A stretch of DNA of 57,929 bases from an uncultured Arenicella sp. (lineage in GTDB: Bacteria; Pseudomonadota; Gammaproteobacteria; Arenicellales; Arenicellaceae). The stretch is from NCBI GenBank assembly GCA_937974565.1, contig CALJWL010000041.1, positions 1 to 57,929 of the forward strand, given 5' to 3'. The notes under the pieces were generated by a model that was not told the DNA's origin, searched no databases, and saw nothing but the letters and a program-made list of their open reading frames with translations. The translations under genes and the position numbers were made by a program. The stretch's first letter is position 1, and each line of letters opens with the position of its first letter. Positions 1 through 7,112 of this stretch are shown here, one piece after another.

Positions 1-325
1 TCTCCCATACTGTTGGATCAGCGATAAACTTCTTGCCAACCGATGCTCCATAGGCGCAATAGCCGCCGTACGCTGGCAAGTACTTTTCCATGTTTTTAGA
101 AAATTTCTTTGCGTTGCTTTTGCTGGAAAACAGGTAATTAACACCTTCGTGCTGAACCACGTGATTACCATTTCCTGGTAGTGGCTTTTTGCTTGTTTGA
201 TAGCTTACTAGGTCATAGCCTCCAACTCCGACAACACTGTCTTCTTCAATGGCTAAGCCAAGAGTTGATACTGCTAAGAGAAGTACACTACTAAGGGTTA
301 CTAATGTTGACTTGATGATATTCAT
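1..325 (-). CDS. YHS domain-containing exported protein (partial, C-terminus beyond window)
   Basis: The reading frame begins at the ATG at 325 on the minus strand and runs off the left edge, giving 108 residues without a stop. Residues 1-25 form a clear Sec signal peptide (NIIKSTLVTLSSVLLLAVSTLG, then LA before charged residues). The mature part shows the YHS pattern GYDLVSYQ, then LFSSKSNAKKF, then YGGYCAYG. YHS domains are small and often metal-associated; in exported stand-alone proteins the role is unknown. I see no good ribosome binding site. Family assignment is firm, function is not. Confidence 0.8.
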   Translation of the reverse strand, partial: MNIIKSTLVTLSSVLLLAVSTLGLAIEEDSVVGVGGYDLVSYQTSKKPLPGNGNHVVQHEGVNYLFSSKSNAKKFSKNMEKYLPAYGGYCAYGASVGKKFIADPTVWE

Positions 326-378
326 AATAAAATTTTAGTTATTTAAAAGGTTGGGTAGATAAAAAAGTGGCTCAAATT

Positions 379-795
379 TCAGCCGAGTGCGGTTGCAGCA
401 ATTGCTAGTATTGCGAACCAAGAAACTAAATATACTGGAGTTCTCAAGAAAGGAAGCCCTGCAATGTAAACAATTGCGTGGCCGACGCGAGCCCAAAAGA
501 AAATAGCGCTCCATGATGCGATAGCCGCAATAGTTTGTGTGGAATCAGCAGCTAAAAAACTTGCTCCGAGTACAGTAGCAATATACGCGGGCATTGTTTC
601 AACCATGTTTAAATGTGCGCGTTGAGCGCGCTCGGCCCACAGCGGCTGTTCAGGTACTTTTTTAGGAAATTCAACTGGGTAATTGTTGATGAATGCAATT
701 GGCCCCCAGACGAAGAGGCGAGCCACAATATAAGGTGTCCATAATAGTAAGGTTAGTACCCCACTAAGCAGCAGGTATAAATAAATGTCGTTCAT
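379..795 (-). CDS. MAPEG family membrane protein
   Basis: 138 residues with four hydrophobic segments (about 5-28, 68-85, 87-105 and 115-137). The signature RAQRAHLNMVETMPAY around residues 57-72 matches the MAPEG family (membrane-associated proteins in eicosanoid and glutathione metabolism), whose bacterial members are small inner-membrane proteins of about 130-140 residues, some with glutathione transferase activity. The gene lies 53 bp upstream of, and on the same strand as, the YHS gene, so the two may be co-transcribed. It is divergent from the AraC regulator, across a gap holding a two-tier inverted repeat. The substrate is unknown. Confidence 0.85.
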   Translation of the reverse strand: MNDIYLYLLLSGVLTLLLWTPYIVARLFVWGPIAFINNYPVEFPKKVPEQPLWAERAQRAHLNMVETMPAYIATVLGASFLAADSTQTIAAIASWSAIFFWARVGHAIVYIAGLPFLRTPVYLVSWFAILAIAATALG

Positions 796-882
796 GATCT
801 GTTTTTGGTGACTGTGTTTTGGGAATCTGTATTATTGTTAATGTTTGTCATTTCGACGATGTTTGAGCCTCTGTAATTATTG

Positions 883-923
883 TCCATTCATCCAGAGCCT
901 TCGATTCCCTCTGGTTAAATGGA
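883..923. promoter_or_regulatory. Two-tier inverted repeat between MAPEG and AraC genes
   Basis: Outer arms TCCATT (883-888) and AATGGA (918-923) and inner arms CCAGAG (892-897) and CTCTGG (909-914) are each perfect, with matching 3-nt spacers between the tiers on both sides. It sits in the divergent promoter region and is a candidate regulator site or cruciform. Confidence 0.45.
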
Positions 924-974
924 AAATAAGAGCGTTATAATTTTCCTTTTGATGTAGGTTGTACGGAGCTTGTT

Positions 975-1904
975 TTGGATACTTTAAGTGAAATACTCAG
1001 TTCGCTGCACTTCAATGCTAGTTTCTACTTTGCTACTAGCTTCCATAGTCCTTGGAGTGTTGAGGTGCCGGATTGCAAAAACGTAGCGCGATTTCATTAT
1101 GTTAGCCAGGGAACTTGTTGGGTTCGTATCAAGGGTACGGCAACACCGCAGTTGCTCTCATCTGGGGATATTATTGTGATTCCTCACGGTGCGGAACACA
1201 TTCTTAGCGACGCCCCAGATCGCGCGCCAATAAGTTTGGATGCCGCGTTCTCACAAACTGAGTACAATGGTGAGGGGGTTTTCCGAATTGGAGACGGCGA
1301 TGATTCTCACGGAACAAAATTAGTGTGCGGTCATTTCGAATTCTCGGAGACTTTTAGGCACCCGTTGATCACTCACTTACCTGACCATATCGTTAAAAAG
1401 GAAAATGACGGTATTGATTTTTCATGGATGAAAGATATCTTAAAGCTTCTTTCTCATACCGCTGCCAATCAACATGATGGAAGTGCTGCTATTATCAAGA
1501 GGCTATCGGAAGTAATATTTATTCAAATGGTTCGCTATTGGAGCGCGAAGGTTAACACCGACAAAGGTTTTATTGCGGCCCTAAACGATCAATATTTATC
1601 AAATGGTTTACGAGCTTTTCATAACAATTTTGCTGATAATTGGACCGTCGACAAGTTGGCGCGCGAGTCGGGCATGTCTCGGTCATTGTTTGCTGAGAAA
1701 TTTAAGAAGTATTTGGATGTGTCGCCCATGCAGTATGTAACAAATTGGCGTATGCAAATTGCACGCCAGATGCTCCTTGAGTCAACATTGCCATTAGACA
1801 GCATTGCTGTCGAGGTTGGTTATGAATCTGCGTCGGCATTTAGTAAAGCGTTTAAGCGATTATTCGGTTGCACTCCAGGGGAGTTCCGAAAAGTTGTTGA
1901 TTAA
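975..1904 (+). CDS. AraC family transcriptional regulator with N-terminal cupin domain
   Basis: 309 residues. The N-terminal half is a cupin-type effector domain (about residues 15-100, with WVRIKGTATPQLLSSGDIIV followed by PHGAEH). The C-terminal 100 residues carry the two AraC helix-turn-helix units: WTVDKLARESGMSRSLFAEK near 220-240 and the second unit VGYESASAFSKAFKRLFG near 280-297, followed by CTPGEFRK. I use the TTG at 975 because GGAG at 965-968 lies six bases before it and the frame matches family length. It is followed after 21 bp by a UDG-fold gene and is divergent from the MAPEG gene, its most obvious target. The effector is unknown. Confidence 0.88.
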   Translation: MDTLSEILSSLHFNASFYFATSFHSPWSVEVPDCKNVARFHYVSQGTCWVRIKGTATPQLLSSGDIIVIPHGAEHILSDAPDRAPISLDAAFSQTEYNGEGVFRIGDGDDSHGTKLVCGHFEFSETFRHPLITHLPDHIVKKENDGIDFSWMKDILKLLSHTAANQHDGSAAIIKRLSEVIFIQMVRYWSAKVNTDKGFIAALNDQYLSNGLRAFHNNFADNWTVDKLARESGMSRSLFAEKFKKYLDVSPMQYVTNWRMQIARQMLLESTLPLDSIAVEVGYESASAFSKAFKRLFGCTPGEFRKVVD

Positions 1905-1925
1905 TTCTGTAAAAGGGCCAGTTTT

Positions 1926-2519
1926 ATGAGTTCTCCAGCCGATGGTGTAGAAATACTTCTTAACAAGGTACGTGCTTGTCAACATTGCGAGGCCCATTTG
2001 CTTCATGGTGTGAGACCTGTGTTGCAGGTTGGTAAACAGGCTAAAGTACTAATCGCGGGCCAAGCGCCAGGTTCTAAAGTGCATGCGAGTGGAGTGCCGT
2101 TTGACGATGCCAGTGGAGAACGATTACGAGACTGGATGGGCGTGGACAAAGCGACTTTTTACGACGAGTCAAAAATAGCAATTTTACCCATGGGGTTTTG
2201 CTATCCAGGCACGGGAAAATCAGGTGATTTGCCACCAAGAAAGGAGTGTGCTGATCTATGGCGTCGGGATGTATTAGGTGAAATGCCGAACGTAGAATTA
2301 GTTCTGGTGATAGGTAAGTACGCGATCGATTGGCATCTTCCTGATGCTCGAAAAAACAATCTCACCGACACTGTTAAAGCTTGGGCCACACATTGGCCAA
2401 GTCATCTTCCCATGCCGCACCCCAGCCCCAGAAATAATATTTGGTTGAAAAAAAATGATTGGTTCGAGAGTGATGTTTTGCCGTCGTTAAAGTCTCGAAT
2501 TCAGGAGTTGATTTTATAG
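1926..2519 (+). CDS. Uracil-DNA glycosylase family protein (single domain)
   Basis: 197 residues in a UDG fold. The first motif is GQAPGSKVHASGVPFDDASG (residues 40-59) and the terminal motif is MPHPSPRNN (about 159-167). CQHC near the N-terminus suggests the first pair of cysteines of the family 4/5 cluster, but the third and fourth are not where I expect them, so I do not claim an iron-sulfur cluster. The family removes uracil from DNA or is of unknown activity; this subfamily is usually annotated only as UDG-like. It starts 21 bp after the AraC gene, so co-transcription is possible. A second, more degenerate UDG-fold protein occurs at 48121-49416. Confidence 0.8.
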   Translation: MSSPADGVEILLNKVRACQHCEAHLLHGVRPVLQVGKQAKVLIAGQAPGSKVHASGVPFDDASGERLRDWMGVDKATFYDESKIAILPMGFCYPGTGKSGDLPPRKECADLWRRDVLGEMPNVELVLVIGKYAIDWHLPDARKNNLTDTVKAWATHWPSHLPMPHPSPRNNIWLKKNDWFESDVLPSLKSRIQELIL

Positions 2520-2660
2520 TTTGGCTAATTGTCGGCTTGATGAACACCTCTTTTCAAGAGCCGAATAATAAAATTTCTTGAATTCAGTATGGTGTTAAAT
2601 TTAAGGTGCCACTGACCCCAATAAAAGCTGATTATTGGTATGGAAAGACTAAACTAGGCG

Positions 2661-2876
2661 TTAGCCGGACTGAAATATTGATCTTGCCCAGTTGGCAAAG
2701 TCATTGGGCTTATGTCTGAATGCATTAATAAGCTCTAACTTTCTGATGACGTTATGCAAGTGAGAAGAAATGCTGTAGAGGCTAATATTATAACTATCAG
2801 AAACCATCAAAAATCCATTTAACTGAAGAGCCCCCCATGTCTGATGCGCATTTTTTGATTTATCATGGAATGGCAT
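2661..2876 (-). pseudogene. Remnant of a LuxR-type DNA-binding domain
   Basis: A 71-codon frame whose second half, NISLYSISSHLHNVIRKLEL, resembles the recognition helix region of LuxR/CsgD-type HTH domains (typical form: NIS..TVKSHLHNI.RKL). It ends with NWARSIF, which resembles the C-terminal end of such regulators. The upstream receiver or sensor part and the first HTH helices are missing, and the residues before the motif do not look like a domain. I read it as the broken 3' end of a regulator gene, left beside the LacI gene; expression is doubtful. Confidence 0.45.
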
Positions 2877-2891
2877 TTGTGTTGGATCATC

Positions 2892-3932
2892 TTAGCCGTT
2901 ATGGGTTCCGCAGCTGTCTCTAATGATGAGTTTGGTTTCTAACAGGGTAGAGGACACTTCTTTTTCATCATTTACCAGCATAAGTACGCTATCTACTAAG
3001 GCTTGCCCTGCGGCGAACGTGTCTTGCCTAATGGTGGTCAAGGCCGGGGCCAGGTGTTCTGCGGTAGGGATATCATCGAAGCCAACGATGGCGATGTCGT
3101 TAGGAACTTTAAGGCCATTTTCTCTAAGAGCTTTAATTGCACCAATGGCAATGAGGTCAGAAGCGCACGAGATAGCAGTAAATTCTTTGTTACTCTTGAT
3201 GAGTTCTTTCGTTGCCGCGTAACCGCTTTCTTCAGAGAAAAAGGCGTTGAAACGTAGGCTCTCGTCAACACTTACTTTAGACTCTTGGTGAGCATTTAAA
3301 TAACCCCTATAGCGGTCGCGAAACTCAGGGTAGTCTTTTGATTCGTCGCCTAAAAATGCGATCTTCGTATGGCCATTGTTTATCAAGTGTTGAGTGCCGA
3401 GTTGCCCGCCTTGTTCATTATTACAACCAACAAACAACCCTGGCTGATTCTCGATTACTGGCCCCCATGTTACAAAGTGAGCGCCTTGTCTGTCTAATTC
3501 AGATATGCGCTTTATATACGTGGTGTAATCTCCGTAGCCTAAAAAAATAATCCCATCGGCTTTATTTGCGTCTTCATATTCAGCATTCCAATCGTCGCTT
3601 AACTGTTGAAATGAGACTAAAAGGTCGTACCCTCGGTTGGCCGTGGCTCGGGTAATACTGCCAAGCATGGACAAGAAAAATGGGTTAATAAACCGTTCTC
3701 CTTCGCCTTTGTCCTCAAATAACAGTAATGCGAGCGTATTTGTGCGTTGCGATCTGAGGTTACGGGCATTTACATCTACTTTGTAATTCAGCTCTTGGGC
3801 AATTTTTTGCACGCGTAAGCGGGTTTCAAGGCTTACCAGTGGGCTGTTACGCAAAGCACGTGAAACGGTGGGTTGCGATACCCCAGCGAGATGGGCAATG
3901 TCTACAGAGGTCGGTTTGTTTTTACCTTTCAT
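2892..3932 (-). CDS. LacI family transcriptional regulator
   Basis: 346 residues, normal length for the family. Residues 8-32 are the LacI HTH (SVDIAHLAGVSQPTVSRALR). The rest is a periplasmic-binding-protein-like effector domain, with PNDIAIVGFDDIPTAEHLAP near the C-terminus. It is divergent from the hexose permease at 4231 and next to glucokinase and the Entner-Doudoroff genes, so control of hexose uptake is the natural inference. Its own start lies 14 bp from a HexR-like palindrome (3946-3962), and a 28-bp inverted repeat (4014-4041) is the best candidate for its operator. The effector sugar cannot be read from the sequence. Confidence 0.93.
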   Translation of the reverse strand: MKGKNKPTSVDIAHLAGVSQPTVSRALRNSPLVSLETRLRVQKIAQELNYKVDVNARNLRSQRTNTLALLLFEDKGEGERFINPFFLSMLGSITRATANRGYDLLVSFQQLSDDWNAEYEDANKADGIIFLGYGDYTTYIKRISELDRQGAHFVTWGPVIENQPGLFVGCNNEQGGQLGTQHLINNGHTKIAFLGDESKDYPEFRDRYRGYLNAHQESKVSVDESLRFNAFFSEESGYAATKELIKSNKEFTAISCASDLIAIGAIKALRENGLKVPNDIAIVGFDDIPTAEHLAPALTTIRQDTFAAGQALVDSVLMLVNDEKEVSSTLLETKLIIRDSCGTHNG

Positions 3933-3945
3933 TTTTATTTGGATT

Positions 3946-3962
3946 ATGTAAAAAAATTACAT
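3946..3962. promoter_or_regulatory. HexR-like palindrome upstream of lacI
   Basis: ATGTAA, five A bases, then TTACAT: a perfect 6+5+6 palindrome starting 14 bp before the LacI start codon. The core TGTAAAAAAATTACA differs from the published HexR consensus TGTAATNNNATTACA at one position. The same palindrome occurs at 6791-6807. Confidence 0.55.
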
Positions 3963-4013
3963 TTTCACTTACCCAAGGGCGATAAGTTGGGTATATTTGG
4001 CCAACCTTTGGAG

Positions 4014-4041
4014 TGAATTGTGTTGGTTTCAACACGATTCA
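4014..4041. promoter_or_regulatory. 28-bp inverted repeat in lacI-permease gap
   Basis: Arms TGAATTGTGTTG and CAACACGATTCA pair at 11 of 12 positions around the spacer GTTT. The size and position between divergent genes suit an operator. It lacks the central CG usual for LacI-family sites. Confidence 0.5.
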
Positions 4042-4148
4042 TTCAAGAGTTAGTGCATTGTAGGCCAGTTTTTTTGCTTAGGCCTAGATCTTTAGGGTCA
4101 ATGATACTCTATAGAATGGCGCTGATGAGATAAATGCAGCGTGAAGCT

Positions 4149-4192
4149 CAGTGCTTAGATAGTGATCAGATAGTGATCAGGTAGTGCTTAGA
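4149..4192 (+). repeat. Four tandem 11-bp units upstream of the permease gene
   Basis: CAGTGCTTAGA, TAGTGATCAGA, TAGTGATCAGG and TAGTGCTTAGA follow one another without gaps. The period is one DNA helical turn. The array ends 38 bp before the start codon of the permease. Confidence 0.75.
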
Positions 4193-4230
4193 TATAAAAA
4201 TATAACGATAATATACAAAGGAGGCCAATA

Positions 4231-5478
4231 ATGGCTCAATCACCTAACTCAGCGGCGGTCAGCTCGGCGGTGAGTAATAATGACAATAAGAACTATATAG
4301 TTCCGCTCGTCATTCTCACAACGTTGTTTTTTATGTGGGGTGTTCTCACATCATTAAATGACGTTTTAATTCCTTACTTTAAACGCCTGTTTGATCTCAG
4401 TTATACGCAAGCCTTGTTGATTCAGTTTTGCTTCTTCGTGGCTTACGGTGTTTGCAGCATTCCCTCTGGGATTGCGGTACGAAAAATGGGCTATCAGCGA
4501 GGGGCCGTGGTTGGTTTATGTGTTGCGGCATTAGGTTGCTTTCTCTTTGTTTCAGCCGCCAATTACAGCAGTTATAGCTTATTCCTTGGTGCGTTGTTTG
4601 TGCTTGCTGCGGGGATCACTTTATTGCAGGTGTCAGCCAACCCTTATGTGGCTCTACTAGGGCCATCGGCGACGGCCCCGCGAAGGTTGACGCTTACGCA
4701 GGCCTTCAATTCGGTGGGGGCTTGGGCTGGCACTAAATTTGGTGGCCCGATTATTCTAGGCGGCTTCGCGACAGCGACGGTGATTACGGCTGATGCGGTT
4801 AAAACGCCGTATATTTATTTAGGTGTGACGTTGGTTGCGTTTGCGGTTTTTTTCCTGATTGTGAAGTTGCCGCAGATTCAAGACGAACAAGAACAAGGGT
4901 CTTATTCACAGGTCATGTCTTATAAGCACTTGATGTTGGGTGTTGTGGCCATCTTTGTTTATGTGGGAGCGGAAGTTGCAATCGGCAGCTTGATCATTAA
5001 CTTTATGGCCGAACCGCATATCGCAGGCATGGCTGGTGAAGAAGCGTCTGATTATGTCGCGAACTACTGGTTGTTGGCGTTGTTTGGCCGAATTGCTGGC
5101 GTGATATTGATGTTTGTTGTTGCTGGCAATGTTATGTTGATGATCAACGCGATTGCTGCTGTGCTGCTTTTGCTTGTGGTGGTGTTTGGTGATGGGGCAC
5201 CGGCTTACTATTCTTTGGTCGCGGTTGGCTTTTTCAATTCATTAATGTTCCCAACGATTTTCAGTCTGGCGGTGGCAAAACTGGGCCCGCTTACCAGTCG
5301 CGGCTCTGGTTTGTTGTGTACCGCAATTATTGGTGGGGCACTTATTCCGGTTTTTCAAGGCTTGATAGCGGATAACATGAACTTGCAGATTTCATTCTTA
5401 GTGCCATTGGTTTGCTACGTTTATATTGCGTTCTATGGTTTGGTTGGTTGGCAACCTAAAGGGCCTGATATTAAATAA
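4231..5478 (+). CDS. FHS-type MFS sugar transporter (glucose/galactose permease-like)
   Basis: 415 residues with about 12 membrane helices. FFMWGVLTSLNDVLIPYFK near residues 32-50 is the hallmark of the fucose/galactose/glucose:H+ symporter branch (FucP/GluP). The ribosome site AAAGGAGG (4217-4224) sits six bases before the ATG and is the strongest in the window. The gene is divergent from a LacI regulator and converges on glucokinase, so import of glucose or a related hexose by proton symport across the inner membrane is likely. The exact sugar is not readable from sequence; fucose, galactose or N-acetylglucosamine are alternatives. Confidence 0.88.
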   Translation: MAQSPNSAAVSSAVSNNDNKNYIVPLVILTTLFFMWGVLTSLNDVLIPYFKRLFDLSYTQALLIQFCFFVAYGVCSIPSGIAVRKMGYQRGAVVGLCVAALGCFLFVSAANYSSYSLFLGALFVLAAGITLLQVSANPYVALLGPSATAPRRLTLTQAFNSVGAWAGTKFGGPIILGGFATATVITADAVKTPYIYLGVTLVAFAVFFLIVKLPQIQDEQEQGSYSQVMSYKHLMLGVVAIFVYVGAEVAIGSLIINFMAEPHIAGMAGEEASDYVANYWLLALFGRIAGVILMFVVAGNVMLMINAIAAVLLLLVVVFGDGAPAYYSLVAVGFFNSLMFPTIFSLAVAKLGPLTSRGSGLLCTAIIGGALIPVFQGLIADNMNLQISFLVPLVCYVYIAFYGLVGWQPKGPDIK

Positions 5479-5543
5479 TATTCTGGCCATCACGGTTTTT
5501 TAATAGGTTGTTGAGTATTTAAAACCAAGCCTTAGTGCTTTTT

Positions 5544-5576
5544 AAAAAGGCTCACCTAACATTGGTGAGCCTTTTA
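5544..5576. terminator. Bidirectional Rho-independent terminator
   Basis: AAAAGGCTCACC (5545-5556) pairs perfectly over 12 bp with GGTGAGCCTTTT (5564-5575) around a 7-nt loop. A/T runs at both feet let it serve both the permease and the convergent glucokinase gene. Confidence 0.85.
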
Positions 5577-5629
5577 ATGGTTGCTTTACTTTTCAAGGTT
5601 GCTGAACTTTAAACACGGATTGTTGTTTA

Positions 5630-6604
5630 TTAAGTTGCTAAACTCTTTGCATACACGCTGGCCCCTAATAAGCCGGGGTTATTATGAGTGATGAGCCAAG
5701 TTGGTATGCTTTTCATTAGGTCGCTATGGCGGCCTTTGTTTTCAAAACCCTTGCGAAATTTGCTTTCGGCCAATTGCTCTGGGTAGCGTTGACATATGCC
5801 GCCGCCAATAAAGACGCCTTCATTCGCACCTAACGCTAATGCGATGTCACCCGCCACTTGGCCCAGCACTTCAAAAAAGAGGTCAAATGTTTCTTGGCAG
5901 ATTGGGTCTTTCTTATTTATACCGGCCACGGCGATATCCGCTGCGGTGAGGCCCGGGTTTTCTTTGCCGTGAATTGAGCAAAGGGCCTCGTGAATGTTGA
6001 CAATGCCCGGGCCAGAGAGCAGCCGTTCACGTGAAATTCTATCATCGAACTTTTGATGCAAATGGTTGAGTATCTGGCCTTGTAATTGGTCTTCTGGTGA
6101 AAAACCTGCGTGCCCGCCTTCGGTAACCAAAGGGATTAATTTTCCGGCCCTTCTTAATAAGCCTGACATGCCTAGACCGCTGCCGGGGCCCAGGGCACCT
6201 ACGGTATAATCGGTGTCGGCCAAGGGTGGCCAGTCTCCGCCTACGTCGATCAGTTCTTCGTTTTGCAAACTGCTTAAGCTGTAAGAGATGGCTTCCCAGT
6301 CATTTAATAAGTAAGCATGATCAATATTGTAACGTGTGCGTAATTCCGGGCAATTAACTTGCCAGTGGCTGTTTGGGAACACCACATGCTCGTTACGAAT
6401 TGGCCCGGCAACGGCAAGGCTTATTGCGCTTAACTGGGTGATTTTGTGAGAGTTTAAATAAGTGTCGATGGCGTTGGTTAGGTGTTCGAATTCGGCGGCT
6501 TCTAATGTTTGAGCTTGCGAGAACTGTTGAGCGCTGTTGTCGGCAAGTGCGAAGCGGGCGTTGGTGCCGCCGATGTCGGCGATAAGAATAGGGTGATTAT
6601 TCAT
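5630..6604 (-). CDS. glk: Glucokinase
   Basis: 324 residues, the length of E. coli-type bacterial glucokinase. ADIGGTNARFAL (9-20) is the phosphate-binding motif, LNDWEAI near residue 100 holds the catalytic aspartate, GPGSGLGMS lies near 140 and EGGHAGFSP near 162 is the glucose loop. It phosphorylates cytosolic glucose with ATP to glucose-6-phosphate. That fits the neighbouring permease, which imports sugar without phosphorylating it, and zwf across the divergent promoter. The 508-bp gap to zwf holds the HexR-like boxes. Confidence 0.95.
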   Translation of the reverse strand: MNNHPILIADIGGTNARFALADNSAQQFSQAQTLEAAEFEHLTNAIDTYLNSHKITQLSAISLAVAGPIRNEHVVFPNSHWQVNCPELRTRYNIDHAYLLNDWEAISYSLSSLQNEELIDVGGDWPPLADTDYTVGALGPGSGLGMSGLLRRAGKLIPLVTEGGHAGFSPEDQLQGQILNHLHQKFDDRISRERLLSGPGIVNIHEALCSIHGKENPGLTAADIAVAGINKKDPICQETFDLFFEVLGQVAGDIALALGANEGVFIGGGICQRYPEQLAESKFRKGFENKGRHSDLMKSIPTWLITHNNPGLLGASVYAKSLAT

Positions 6605-7112
6605 GTTGATTTTTTTGAAGTGAACTTCGGTGATTGATGTGGCGAAATGAGCGCGCCTAAAATCTAATTTACTATGCGTGTCATTATTGGCGAGATGCTA
6701 ATAGAAAATGAAGACTGTACTGACACATCGAAAGTCGATTTGTAATAAAACAACATTCGGTTTGAAATAAATTACCATTTTACATAAAATATGTAAATAA
6801 ATTACATATCTTGATTCATGTTTGTGGCATAAGTGCTATTGCGCAATAGCTTCTAAAAAAGAGTTTGGTGATTTGTTGCTTAATGTGTTGGTAAGAGTTC
6901 TTCGTTCTTGTGACCCTTGTGTTCAAGTCTAAGCTCGCTAAGTTGAACAATGAAGTAGCAATCAAAAACAGTAGAAGGCACAGTAATTAATTCGATAAAT
7001 ACGGCGTGGAATCAATAGACAAACGCTCTGAGATACATAAAAAGCATCGACCATCAGGCTAGCTTAAGCGGGGTTTGTGGTGATTGCAAAGGCGTAAAAG
7101 AGGCCAAATTAA
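6605..7112. promoter_or_regulatory. glk-zwf divergent control region
   Basis: 508 bp without a gene. It holds three AT-rich palindromic boxes at 6740-6756, 6762-6778 and 6791-6807, an odd GAAGT-GA-ACTTC palindrome at 6617-6628 just before glk, and a GAGG ribosome site about nine bases before zwf. The remaining 300 bp before zwf show no structure I can name. Confidence 0.6.
6740..6807. promoter_or_regulatory. Cluster of HexR-like boxes
   Basis: The best box is ATGTAA-ATAAA-TTACAT (6791-6807), a perfect palindrome and one mismatch from the HexR consensus TGTAATNNNATTACA. TGTAATAAAACAACA (6741-6755) matches at 13 of 15 positions. TTGAAATAAATTACCAT (6762-6778) is weaker. The first two boxes start 22 bp apart, two helical turns. 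HexR, an RpiR-type regulator, is known in gammaproteobacteria to control zwf, edd and glk. Confidence 0.6.

Noticed and set aside
4149-4192. Repeat array as a CRISPR
   Set aside because: Units are 11 bp and contiguous, without spacers, and no cas genes are present.
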